64,000 nt of DNA. Source: Chromobotia macracanthus (taxonomy: Eukaryota; Chordata; Actinopteri; Cypriniformes; Botiidae). This document shows positions 12,706-24,400 of this stretch, in pieces. Numbering within the stretch: the first letter of the stretch is position 1; each line of letters begins with the position of its first letter. The stretch is from contig JAZGTH010000072.1 of the NCBI GenBank assembly GCA_036877525.1, forward strand, positions 5,174,001 to 5,238,000, read 5' to 3'. The notes under the pieces are model-generated. The model saw only the letters and a list, made by a program, of their open reading frames with translations. It ran no database searches and had not been told where the DNA came from. The translations under genes and the position numbers were made by a program.

Positions 12706-15700
12706 TTTTTTTTCAGATCTTGCTGCCATCCCAGATTTCCAGTCAGGTGCGATGGAAAACTGGGGCCTGTCGACCTACAGAGAGTCTGGTCTTCTCTTTG
12801 ACCCTCAGAAATCTTCATCTTCTGACAAACAGGGAATCACTAAAGTTATTGCCCATGAACTCGCCCACCAGGTTAAGATCTTAGTTACTGATTCAGTACA
12901 AGTGAGGGATGATACAGTCAGCTGGTCATTATATAACATAAACCCTGACCCTGATATAACATAAATCCTTTGTAATAATGACCAACTAGATGTAAATTAT
13001 TCTGATTTTACATGTCCATTTTACAAATAAATGGACATAAAAATAGTTTTGAGTTAAAATAATATTATGTAAGAAGCAAGAATTTAACCTCAGCATGACC
13101 ACAAAAAAGTTAAGACTGACCAGTCATAATAAAGAAAGCCAGAGAGTTTAATTTAAGCACATATGAAGGAAGAAAGTGATGTTTATTGTGATTTCACATT
13201 AATGTTTTTGACTAGTGGTTTGGTAACCTGGTAACCATGGAGTGGTGGAATGACCTGTGGTTAAACGAGGGGTTTGCCAAATTCATGGAGTTTGTTTCGG
13301 TCAACATAACCCACCCTGAGCTGCAAGTGGTAAGAGCAGAACTCACCGTAACAGCAGTTGAGATCATTCTGGTACATCACATGTCATTGACGTGTCTGAT
13401 CTGAGTTTACGTGTCTGTATTTCAGGGTGATTATTTCTTGGAGAAGTGTTTCACTGCCATGTCCGTTGACTCTTTTAGCTCCTCCCACCCCATCTCAACC
13501 CCTGTGGAGAACCCTGCTGAAATCAGTGAGATGTTTGATGACGTCTCCTACCAGAAGGTACACCAGCAATTTCTTCTTAAATAATTTGCTTAATAGGCTT
13601 TAGTTTTTCCACTTAAAAACATCATGACATGGTATTGTATCAATCTCATTAAACTGTTTATTTGGTCGTTCGTCATCTCTTAAGGGAGCTTGTATTTTGA
13701 ACATGCTGAGGGATTTCTTGACTCCAGAAGCGTTCAAGTTTGGTTTAATACTCTACCTCAAGAAACACAGCTATCAGAACACTGTCAACACTCACCTTTG
13801 GGAGAGTCTCACTAATGTGAGGAGCTCTACATTTCTGCATATATTCTGAAGTACTTCTGAAGTAATAGATTGAAATATTTTCAATTATTAATACTTTCAT
13901 CAGATCTGCAGTGAATCTGGACTCGATTCAGCAAGACTGAAACTTGATGGATTCTGTTCCAGAAACAGGGCTGAAACTCCAGCATCTGTGAGTCTATCTA
14001 TAGTAATAATTTGTTGTTTTTATATTAATTAAATGGATTAAAGAGATTGTTCTATCTTCAGTATTTATGTATCATTGCCAATCCAATACTTTCATCCACT
14101 TATGGGTCATTTATTCAGTTAATCACATCATACACCATCCACTGACAGTCGTTGATATGAAACGTTATTAAATCAGTTGTGTTCCAGCAGAAATGGTTCA
14201 TGGAGGACAGTGTTGATGTGAGAGCCATCATGGACACCTGGACTCTGCAGGAGGGGTTTCCCTTGATCACTGTGGGGGTCAAAGGACGAGAGGTCACACT
14301 TAAACAGGAGCGCTTCCTTAAAGGGACGAAATCTTCACAGTAGGCAAAGTTTGAATGTTTTGTGCCAAAATATGTTTCTTCATGAATATTGAGTACAACA
14401 GAGATCATGACTGACAAGTAATTTATTTGTCACCCTACAAATGAATGGTCAGGTGCTTGCATTGTTGGATACAATTTGTTTTTATATATACTGACCCAAC
14501 TAATAGGGAACGTTCTCAGAAGTTTGGCTTAAGTTCTCTAAAAGTTATCAAAAACATTCTTGCAGTACTGGTAGTAGAAAGTTTTGTAATGTAATGTTTT
14601 GTAATATATATGTATGTATATCTGTATATATGTGTATATACATTACATTAATACAAAGTTTAAAGCACTGGATGTTTTAAACTTCCAAAATAACATTTCT
14701 AATGTTTTTAACATTCTTACAACTTAAAATTGTTAGCTGGGTAGCTGTGTTGTATTCTGTACATTTTAATACATCTGGGTATTACATTCTATACACAGTG
14801 TAAATACAGAATAAAGAGAAGAGCATGCTAGTATAACAGCTATTTCCCTTAAAGCAGTTCATGAATATTTATAGTTTGTATATGTGATGTTTCTCTGTAG
14901 GGGTGGAGTCCTCTGGCAGGTGCCATTGACTTACATCACCAGTCGCAGCAGAACAGTCCAGCGTTTCCTGCTGAAAAGTGAACGAGGTTTGTATCATCCC
15001 AGCCATTAACAAACCCATGTGATGTTCTGCCGTCAGGTGTCTTTACTGCAGATGCTGTTCCTGCAGATGTGCTGTACCTGTCAGAGGAGGTTGAATGGGT
15101 TAAAGTGAATGTGGATCTGCGGGGCTTTTATATGGTTCATTATGAATGGGCTGGCTGGGATGCTTTGATCAAACAGCTCCAGCACGACCACACTGTGTTC
15201 AGCAGCAACGACAGAGCCAGTCTCATCCACGACATCTTCCAGCTGGTCAGGTGAGACCAGAGGCCAGCTCGTGTTCTTTAAAGCTGCAATCCGAACTTTT
15301 GCCTCTCTAGCGCCATCTTTGTTCACAACATCAAATTGCATTTTTTTTCTTAATGAAGTTTAAATTCTTAAAAGCTGCTGTAAGCTCAGATTATAAATCA
15401 TTATTATAAACTTACAGTTTGGAATCGGGAAGATAAGGAGACCGTTTTGAACACTGATCTGTCATGTACAACTCTCAATAACCATAAAATGGATTGCAGC
15501 TTTAAAACAACATGAAAACATTCACAACACATGAATCATACACAATAAAACCAGAATCGTTTATGCATTTTGATTTTCTGCTGTTTTAAAACTATTAAAC
15601 CACAAAAGTGTAATGCTAATGTTGATGTTTGGTAAGATTTTAACTGCACCAGTGTGCTGTTGTGGAACCGATTTGAGAAGATCCACTCATGTTCTCACTG

Positions 15701-17999
15701 CAGTGTTGTCTGAATCCCTGCAGCATTGAGAAGGTTCCTCTGGATAAAGCTCTAAATCTGAGTGTGTATCTCAGTAAAGAGTCAGAGATTGTGCCTGTCA
15801 CGCAGGGCTTCAGCGAGCTCGTGCCTCTGTACAAGTTAATGGAGAAGAGAAACATGGAGGAACTGGAGAACCAGCTGAAGGTTGTAGCTGCACAAAAGAT
15901 CAGTTCTATTTAAAGTTAGAGTTTATGTTAAATACATTTATCTGACTGTGAATATTAAATAAGTGGACCATTGGCCCCTTGGCATCACTCATACTTCAGA
16001 AAATGTGAAAATCTGGTTATTCTTGCAGTTCCACTAGAGGCACATGAATTACATACAGTTCCTTTAAAGATTTAACATTTAAAATCTTTTGGTGTCTTTT
16101 AATAAAATAGAATGATCATACTCAGCTGACTAATATTCAGAGTTTGTTCAGTAACAGCTGCTGGTTTATTGTGTTGTGTGTTTAACAGGGTCATTTGGTG
16201 AAGTTATTTAGGAGACTGATTGATCATCAGATCTGGTCTGATGAGGGTTCTGTATCTGAGCGCGTGCTCAGAAACTACCTGCTGCTGTTTGCCTGCGTGC
16301 GTCGCATCCCATCATGCATCAGCAACGCCACTGATCTCTTCCAGAAGTGGAGAGAATCTGATGGCACAATGTGGTAAGAGTTTGTTCATTTTACCTTATT
16401 TTTTGCTTAACGTATGCTTAACGTTTATATAATGTTGGAAATGGAACACTAGCCCTACAATCTTTATGTGGAACACTGAACAATCCCAGTGGATCTTAAA
16501 GGAACAGTTCACCCAAAAATGAAAATTCTTCAATTTTTTTCACCCTCATGTTGTTCCAAACCTGTATGGGACTTTTTTGCCTTTGAGGAACACAAAAGAA
16601 GATGTTTTGAAGTATGTTCGCAACCAAACAACAGTGGCACCCATTGACTTCCATTGTATGGACACAAAACCACTAAGACTTTTTTTAAAAATCTTCTTTT
16701 GTGTTCCAGTTTTTGGGTGACTTATCTGTGGTGCTGCATTGTGGGAAGAAATATTGCACACGCTCTGTGTTGTCATGCAGGCTGCCTACTGATGTGAGTT
16801 TGGTGGTGTTCACGGAAGGAGCGCGCACAGATGATGGATGGGACTTCCTGTTTGAAAAATACAAACAGTCTGCCACACCTTCAGAGAAGAGGCTGATAAA
16901 AGCGGCCCTGTCATACAGTCCTCTAGCTCACAAACTTCAGTGGTGAGTGTAGATTCATGAAGCTAAAGAAACATCACATCACATTTTCATTGTTTATCCA
17001 AACTTTTAGAACCACAGATAATGTTCAGCTATGTAGCATAAGACCTTAAAATGCAAAAGCATTTGAAAAGAACGTCTGTTTGAGCTTTTATCTCCAGCTT
17101 TATCTTTTTAATCTATCTGGAGCTTTAAAGTTTCAGTGCTGAAGTTAAATCTGTGATGGTTAATGTGTTTGTTTTTCTGGCTTCTCCTCCAGGCTGCTGG
17201 AGAGGAGTATTGACGGACAGATACTGAAAACTCAAGACCTCCCATCACTGGTTATCAGTGTTAGTAAAAACCCAAAAGGTTACAAACTTGCCTGGGAGTT
17301 CCTGAAGACCAACTGGGGAAAACTCGTGAAAAAGTTCGTTCAAAACATCTCAGCTTATCAGTGTTATTACTTTTATATCAAATGATTTTTACTAAATTGA
17401 TTTCTAAATTTTTCTGTTATTTAAAGGCAGGGTGGGCGACATTTCGGCAACATTTTTGTTATGCTGGTTGAAAGTCTGTTCACATCCTGTTAACAATCAC
17501 TAAGTGGTCTTAATCACTAATATATCTTAATGCACAAGACCATAAAATGTTCCAGTCATTGCATTCAGTTCTAGCCTCCCCAAAATTGCCAACCCTACGT
17601 TTAGATAACACATTCTTATATACCACATAACATTATGTAGACAGTCACAGTCTATTAAATGTTCGTCCAGGTTTGATCTCGGTTCCTCTGCGATATCACG
17701 CATGGTGGTTGGAGTAACCGATCAGTATTCAACCAGAGAAATGCTTGAAGAGGTACTAGAATAAAGTTCTAGATTAAGTTGTTTTATTGCACATAAGAGA
17801 TCACGTGACCAGAGGAACATTTCCTGTTTAATTCGTGCTCCTGCAGGTGGCGTCTTTCTTCAGTTCACTGACGCAGGAAGAGGGATCTGGACTGCGCAGT
17901 ATTCAACAGGCCCTGCAGAAGATCCAGCAGAACATCAGCTGGATGGACAAGAACGTCCCGCTGCTAAAAGTCTGGCTGGACACACACAGTCCACGATGA
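11341..17999 (+). CDS. erap1: ERAP1-type endoplasmic reticulum aminopeptidase (M1 family)
   Basis: Zinc aminopeptidase of the ER lumen; the mammalian enzyme trims N-termini of peptides for MHC class I. Eighteen exons: 11341-11834, 11908-12046, 12155-12289, 12397-12517, 12717-12871, 13216-13329, 13426-13557, 13685-13816, 13904-13987, 14188-14339, 14901-14986, 15067-15250, 15724-15880, 16189-16373, 16781-16942, 17193-17333, 17671-17752 and 17847-17999 (TGA), giving 935 aa (human ERAP1: 941). A hydrophobic leader (about 1-22) has no clear transmembrane-anchor design. Catalytic residues are complete: GAMEN 307-311, HELAH 343-347, second zinc Glu 366 and transition-state Tyr 428. The segment FMEFVSVNITHPEL and the STQFEPT specificity segment favour ERAP1 over ERAP2 or LNPEP. 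Intron 3 needs a GC donor at 12290. Which fish paralogue this is cannot be told. Confidence 0.93.
12638..12701 (+). repeat. (AT)32 microsatellite in erap1 intron 4
   Basis: An uninterrupted alternating AT tract of 64 bp, ending 15 bp before the exon that encodes GAMEN and HELAH. Such tracts are usually length-polymorphic. The remaining pyrimidine tract (TGTATTTTTTTTTCAG) alone serves the acceptor. Confidence 0.95.
14495..14741 (+). mobile_element. MITE-like element, CCCARCTAA...TGTTAGCTGGG ends (copy 1)
   Basis: A non-coding segment in erap1 intron 10 that starts CCCAACTAATAG and ends TGTTAGCTGGG, imperfect inverted repeats of one another. Its interior has AACGTTCTCAGAA and CTCTAAAAGTTATC motifs that recur near 63869-64000. 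The same ends bound 47479-47746. It is a non-autonomous transposon-like repeat by structure; family name not assigned. Confidence 0.6.
15277..15506 (+). mobile_element. MITE with perfect 16-bp terminal inverted repeats (piggyBac-like)
   Basis: The 230-bp segment in erap1 intron 12 begins TTTAAAGCTGCAATCC and ends with its exact reverse complement GGATTGCAGCTTTAAA. No open frame lies inside. The outer TTAA inside each end would fit a piggyBac-type target duplication followed by AGCTGCAATCC inverted repeats; that assignment is inference. A diverged relative lies at 51099-51441 in rasgrf2. Confidence 0.75.
16497..16730 (+). mobile_element. Cyprinid-type MITE, GTTCACCCAAAAATG ends (copy 1)
   Basis: In erap1 intron 14. 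It begins AAAGGAACAGTTCACCCAAA and ends with TTTTTGGGTGACTTATCT, which contains the inverted partner. The interior has the phrases TTGTTCCAAACCTGTATG and CCCATTGACTTCCATTGTAT, typical of a very abundant cyprinid repeat as I remember it. No coding capacity. Confidence 0.7.
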
Positions 18000-20340
18000 G
18001 ATTTAACAGAGTTTTAAACCTCAGAGTTTCTCACCTTGAATGTGTCTCTACAGGCCATTTGACAAAGTTTTTGGCCAAAAAAAACTGTGATGGTAAATAT
18101 TAACAACACATAACTTGAGTGCTTTTGACATTCAAGACATTTAATTGTTTATAAAGAACTAGCAGAGCCAAGGGTAACATTACAATCATTATTAAACAAA
18201 ATCTGACCCAGTCTCTTTTTAAATCCATGTAATCTTTCATAATGTAATAATTTGCCCTGCCTCTTTTGACTTGTCCCCTCCATTTGACTATATTCTGATA
18301 CAAACACCATTCACCATTTATTAAAATGTCTATAAACAGAATCAAGTCTCCACCCACATTTGTCAAATATTTGTTTTAATCTAGTGTTGAAAGGTTTGTG
18401 GATTTTACTGAAACTTAATTTACATATTTAGGCTTAAAAATTAATTTTCAAAAATGAAAAGAATCAAAATGGTAAACAAAATTATATTTACATAAAAATG
18501 TAAAAACTATTTACCTAAAATGGTATCAAGTACAACTTAAGGCGTAATGGGTTCATTTTGTTAGTAATCTGGCTACCAATCACAGTTGGATAAAAAAAGT
18601 TCAAGCTACAAAATCTCTACAACAAAACATAAAATGACACGGAAAATGTTTAATCACTGGAACAGACAACAACAGGTTTCAGTTACAAATTTACTTTAAA
18701 ATATGTAGCAGCTATCCAAACATTTAAAACACAAATGCACAAACTACAAAAAAGATATGGTCTCTAGCATTACTTAAGTGGGTTTTGAAGTCCACCCAAA
18801 ATGGCAAATTCCGGAAAATATTGCATGTGTTAATGCGCCAGTGTCCCTTGAATACCCCCGCAAATAACTGGATAGCCACAGCCCAGTGTAACCATGGCAA
18901 CGATCCACAGACTGCTGCATCAGTGTGCTGCGAAAATGCTGTCCAGAACTACTTCCTGCTGGAAAGTGACAAATTTTTAATAATCCTTTATGATTGCTGT
19001 GTGTCAAACTAATAGCATCACATGCCCTGATCAATAAATATCAGTAACAATTAATTAATTAATTTGTTGGTTTATTTTGATAGGGTTAGGGTTTCTTTTT
19101 TAATGGTGTTATCCTTAAGGGGGAGGAGCTACAGTCTAGAAAATGAGTGTCCCCTACCTAGTAATGAGCTATGTGTGTTTTTAGCTGCAGGTGTACTGGC
19201 AGAAATGGATGGAAACAAATTCATAATTTATTATTAAGTTGTAATTTCTTTATCTTTTTACACTGGTGCTATGTGAAATTAAACGTATAAATCAAATAAG
19301 TGTGCAATGAAGAGCTTTATTTGATTTATTTGAAGATTTATTTGAAGAATAAAGACTTGTTTTGGAGCCGTGTGACCTTCCTTTCAAAAGCTATTGAACA
19401 GCTTTGTCATTGTAATTGAATGATGTGTTATTGAACCCTATAGAACAAGATGGTAAAAATTAAACATATTGATCAAATGATTGTACATTGAAGATTGTAG
19501 TTTGATTTTAAGGGTTAAAAAAGGTCGACATTGCTAGCAGAAAATCTGAAGCACAAATTGTTTAACTAGATACTGAAATGTGCATTGAGAGAAACATTCT
19601 GACTGATGTTGTTTTCTGTGTATCTTTAACAACATGATCAATTCAGCACCATGTAAACATCAATCAATGCACACAGATTACGATATTGTGAGAGTTTAAT
19701 GTTAAATAATAGTGGAATATAACAGGAAACAGTTCTTTCCACACATTGGAAGAAAAGGATCTGTTGCATTATTTGGACTAATTAAACAACAATATTTCTT
19801 ATTTACTAAGTGATTTATTTGCATATCATAAGCATAGGGATCTGGACATCTTTAGCTAAAGTGTTTAAAAGAGATACTCTTTCTCACATTGACCTGTGAG
19901 AGAAACCGTGTTTACAATAGTTTGGTTTGCACACATCCTTATTTAAAGTATTGTGCATGTTGTCATGAGCTTTTCTCTTTATGCTTCCTCAGTTTTCTGA
20001 TGAAAGTGTGTGTGCATGTCAGCTGAGAGTTTCTGTCTCTCTTCCTCTTCCTCTTCCTCTTGGCTCAGGGCTGCTTTGCACAAATCAGAGTGGTTTTAAA
20101 ACATGCTGAATGACTTCCAAACATCTTCATGCCATTCAGTGAAAACATAAACTTCCCTAATAAACCACGATTTGGCCACCCTGATGTTAACAGAAACGTT
20201 TGCTTTCGTATCAGTAACTGTTGAACTTAACATTAGCTGATGGATTAATTCTTAACAATAAGATGAATTAATTGTGTAAAAGTGTAGGTGTCGCTTATAG
20301 TTCAGTATTTCTTAATTGTATTTATTGAAATAAATAACAC
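18000..20340. other. erap1 3'UTR and intergenic DNA
   Basis: AT-rich sequence without a recognisable gene on either strand. Candidate polyadenylation hexamers are AATAAA at 19033-19038 and again near 19346, so the erap1 3'UTR may exceed 1 kb. A short TAGGGTTAGGGTT run near 19080 is isolated and not a telomeric array. A run of CTTCCT units occurs near 20040. Confidence 0.5.
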
Positions 20341-20578
20341 GACGTCTGCGTCTTACTCATGATGTTAAAATAAGGCGGCGGCTCCTTTAAGAGACTCGTG
20401 CGCCTCGCGCAGACAACTGTGGCTCCACAGAGAAACATTAGCGAGCTGCTAACAAACAAACAAACAAATAAACAAACAAATAAACAAACAAACGCTGAGA
20501 AACCTCACCCGGATCCGGTCACCGCGACACGACCGCTGAACTATGACGGTACCGAGAGGAAGTTGCCCGTGATCGGAG
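20341..20578 (+). promoter_or_regulatory. Putative zfyve16 promoter and 5'UTR exon 1
   Basis: A locally GC-rich block (GGCGGCGGCTCC, several CpGs) ends at a good donor, GATCGGAG then GTATCTG at 20579. The next acceptor in the same direction is TTGCAG at 21387, just before the zfyve16 start codon. It is therefore the best candidate for the non-coding first exon. It contains a CAAA/TAAA tetranucleotide repeat. Confidence 0.5.
20451..20493 (+). repeat. (CAAA/TAAA)n tetranucleotide repeat
   Basis: About ten tandem tetranucleotides (AACAAACAAA with TAAA variants), lying within the presumed 5'UTR exon of zfyve16, so its length may vary between alleles in the transcript. Confidence 0.9.
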
Positions 20579-21408
20579 GTATCTGTGCGACATTAGACGG
20601 TCGCGGCTAGCAGGCTAAGCTAGTTAGCGGATTGCTGGTGATAGCTGAACAGCTAATATAACTTTATAAAACAGCGCATTCGTGTTTGTTTTACTGTTGT
20701 AGGTGTGTCGCTAAGATAATGTAGGATAATGTATGTTGTCAAGGAAGTGTTGAGGTAGGTAACCTACTTTCTGAGGTTTGGAGAGCAGAGTGCATGGATA
20801 GTTGGGTAAATTATTGACCCTCAGTTAAATCGTAATAATATGATCAAGATGAAGTGTAATAGTCATTAAAATGTGAAGTCATCTAAATAAAAACAGGAAC
20901 TTCATGTACCGCAGGCTAACTCTTAACATAAAGCAGTGTGTATTGTTTCTCTGTGTAGTTTATGTTAGCGGTATTAATTGTTATTTAATACTTAATTGGT
21001 ATTAATTATTGGTATTCACGGCTCTGTATATATGACAATAGCTCAAACTAAGATAAAGAAATCAGAAACAGTCACATCCAGCTGTCACTTATGATGTGGC
21101 AAACAAATAATAACACTGAAAGGCTGTGCTTGTAATACATTAAACTAAATTAATTGTCTGGCAGACCTTGCATGTCAACCCCACTTCATATACATTTGTA
21201 TATTTTTCTATTGGTATTTGTGTGTGTATATATAATGAGCCCCATTTCTTTATTGTTTAATATCTGTCCGGTGTTAGCAGCTGTCATTGACATGTCAATC
21301 TCTTTATGAAAGTAACTGTATCTAAACATTTCTTATGTGATTTTTCATTTGTGGTTTTTAACCCATCTGCCCCATTTTCTGTTGCAGGGGTAACTGAGCT
21401 GGATCAGG

Positions 21409-24400
21409 ATGGACAGCTATTTTAAAGCTGCTGTTTGTGACCTGGACAAACTTCTGGATGACTTTGAACTCAATGCAGGTTCGACATCTTTTGTTTTTAT
21501 TGTGTGAACATAAATTGAGGCATAGCAATACATTTTTTACCATGTTAGTTGCTAAAACATATAGGGTGTGTTATGTGTGTGTTAACTTATATATTTCATT
21601 CTGTGAGTAAGATCTTGATAAACTACGATTGTTTAAAATTGTCTGTGGTATTGACACTATCGTAGCTGAGTTGTATATGACAATATTGTTTTACTTTGTT
21701 TTCAGAGGAGCTTGAAAACAAGTCATTTGTGAGCCCGTTCTGTCCAGACCCTGCACTCTTCACTGGACACCAGTTGAGCCTTCAGAACTTCATACCAGAG
21801 CAAAACACGGTCTCTCAAACAGTTCCGGACCTCAATAACCTGCACTATGGACTTACATCACAAAGTATTACCTTAAACCAAAAAGATTCTTATTCAAATG
21901 AGTGTCCTCTCACAGGAGTGGACCTCCTGTCCTCTGTCGACAGTAGAGGTATCAAAAGTTCAGCGCCTCCTTGTCCAGACAGGTCGTTGAAACCTGTGTG
22001 TGACCTGGTGAATGATACTGGATCTGCTAACCTCCACCAGGCCGATAGTCATGAAGACTTCAAAGACCTGGACAGTACAGAGACACAAACGAACGAGGTG
22101 CTGCTAGTAGACTTTGACAGTCCAGTTGTCTCTTGTCCAGTGGACCTTTCCAAGCCCAACCATGTTGAATTACAAAAGCATAACTCTGAAGCAGCTTGTA
22201 ACTCCATCAACCTGCTGGATGTCATTTTGCCTGCTGCTCCAGAGATGATTCCCGATCCTCATGATTCAAGTAACAGAACGTTTTCAGAGGGCAAACAGTC
22301 AGAGATCCAAAGTTCCGGCCCTGAAAACTCCAATGAGCAGAACAGCACTCCATGCAGTTTGACAGAAGAGGGTGTTGTCAGGAATTCAGGTTCTATTGCT
22401 ACAAATAAGCAGATTTTAGCAGTCAGTGATGACGAGCAAACAGCATCATTTCAACCTCACTCAACGGATACTCAACCTTCTGAAGATGACAGTGTCCAAA
22501 ATCCAGACTGTTCACCAGGAAGTCCCTCCTCAGATAAACCTAGTTTGTCTTGCTTGCCAATGGCTGTTTCGATGTGTGGATCCCTTGTGGCATCTGTAGA
22601 ACCTCAAGAGACAACTGGGCTTTCAACCAAAGATGAAGCTGAAAGGGATTCCCCCATTCAGGAGGCCGAAGAGTCGATTCTTCCTTTAGAAGAGCTTGCA
22701 ACTCCATTCTCCTCCTGTAGACCTGATTCCTCACCTGAAGATGAACCAGAGCTAGTCCAAATTATGTCCAACCCAAAAGGTACGTCTGCTGTCTCAGGTC
22801 ATTACCCTGAAAGAAACTTTAAGCGCACTGTATCGCCAACAGATAAACTTATTTGTAGAGACTCTTCTCCCTATGGAGAGAGCCCAAATTATTCAAATGA
22901 TTTCAGAATTGCCAATGATTATCTTCCTGAAAGTGACCAGAATGTAATGATGGTTACTGATGAGGAGTTAGATGACTTTTTGATGGGTCAGTGTGTAAAA
23001 ATCAATCCAGCCACACAGAATCTTGCAGACGATGGTTTTTCAGAATATAATGGAAATGTGGAAGGAGATGCCTTTTTGGATGAGGAGCTGCATGGCGGCA
23101 AAGTAGAGACGTTTGCGTCACCTGAGAGCGATGGTTCGCTTCAGTATTTGGAAGAGAGTGAAGGTTCAAATATTTCCTCCTCATCTCAAGACAGCAGTCC
23201 TTTGAGAGCAGACTCCACACAAACAGGTAACCAGGAAAACAAAACCAGCCCGGTTGAGATTCAGTCAGATTGCTTACCAAGCCTAGAGTCAAATTATGGA
23301 GGGGCAAGACCAAAGCAGTTGTCTAATCAGATCGTCTGGCCTCCATCAGAAAGACACGAAACCATCCAAGCCAAAGATGATATGACAGAGAATACCAGTG
23401 GAGAGAATGGCACGCAAACTCCAAACCCAGATAAAAATAATGGTGAAATTCCCTCTTATCAGCAATACGAGGCTAATTACGGTCACGATGAGCTCTCAGA
23501 GCCTCCGCCATACCCCGGAGAAACACTGGAAGATGGGGAAGCAGCTCTTGATCAGCCTGGAAATCAGGATGGAGGTCTTGGTTCAAAGCAGCCTCCCTGG
23601 GTGCCAGACTCTGAAGCGCCCAACTGCATGAACTGTGGGCAGAAGTTCACCTTCACCAAGAGGAGACATCACTGCCGGGCGTGCGGAAAAGTGAGTGTTC
23701 ACTCAACACTGTAAGCTCTAGATCTGCACAGCATATCAAAATATTGTGAATATGTATATCACAACTGAATGATTTTAATACTTCTAAAAGTTATGTTAGT
23801 CAGTTTTAGGTTGATGCAAGTAACAGAGAGACGCTTTCAGAAGTTGTAATGATGCTTTCTTCTCTCACAAAGAATGTGAAACCTGCATGTTTGTATAATT
23901 TACAGTGTTTATATAATTTAGTTTAATAATGTATTTAAATATTATTATAATTGAATTTACAAATGTAAAGCATTATTGTATTGCATACTGCATATCATAT
24001 TTACTTGTTGCTGTTTGCACACTGATGTTATTGTTTGATGTTATGGTTGAATAACATTTAAAGCAGTACCATCAGTGTGTGCGTTTTGGGTGTTTGTCTT
24101 GGGAGACTGTTAATGTTTATTTATCATCCATATCAGTCAGAATAATTAATCTTTCTGCCAAGTACTGTAATTCATTTGCCAGACAGGAGGTTGTTTATGT
24201 TGGCCAGGCAGTGTGTTCAGTGTTCAGCACAGCTCTGCTTGTCAGCACCTTGAATCTTAGCACATAAATATAGATTAATGTTCAGCCACAGTTGTGCATT
24301 TATCAGCGTGTTTTTGAATATAGTGCACAACATCCAATCAGATTTCAGAGTTAATTAGTAAGTTACAGTCTTTGTGATGTGTTTCAGGTCACTGGAGATC

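Noticed and set aside
12440..12964. 174-residue open frame containing a long Tyr-Ile run
   Set aside because: It joins two real erap1 exons through an intronic (AT)n tract; the repeat part is not coding.
19078..19094. TAGGGTTAGGGTT reminiscent of telomeric repeats
   Set aside because: Fewer than three units and isolated, so it is better explained as chance sequence in an AT-rich region.
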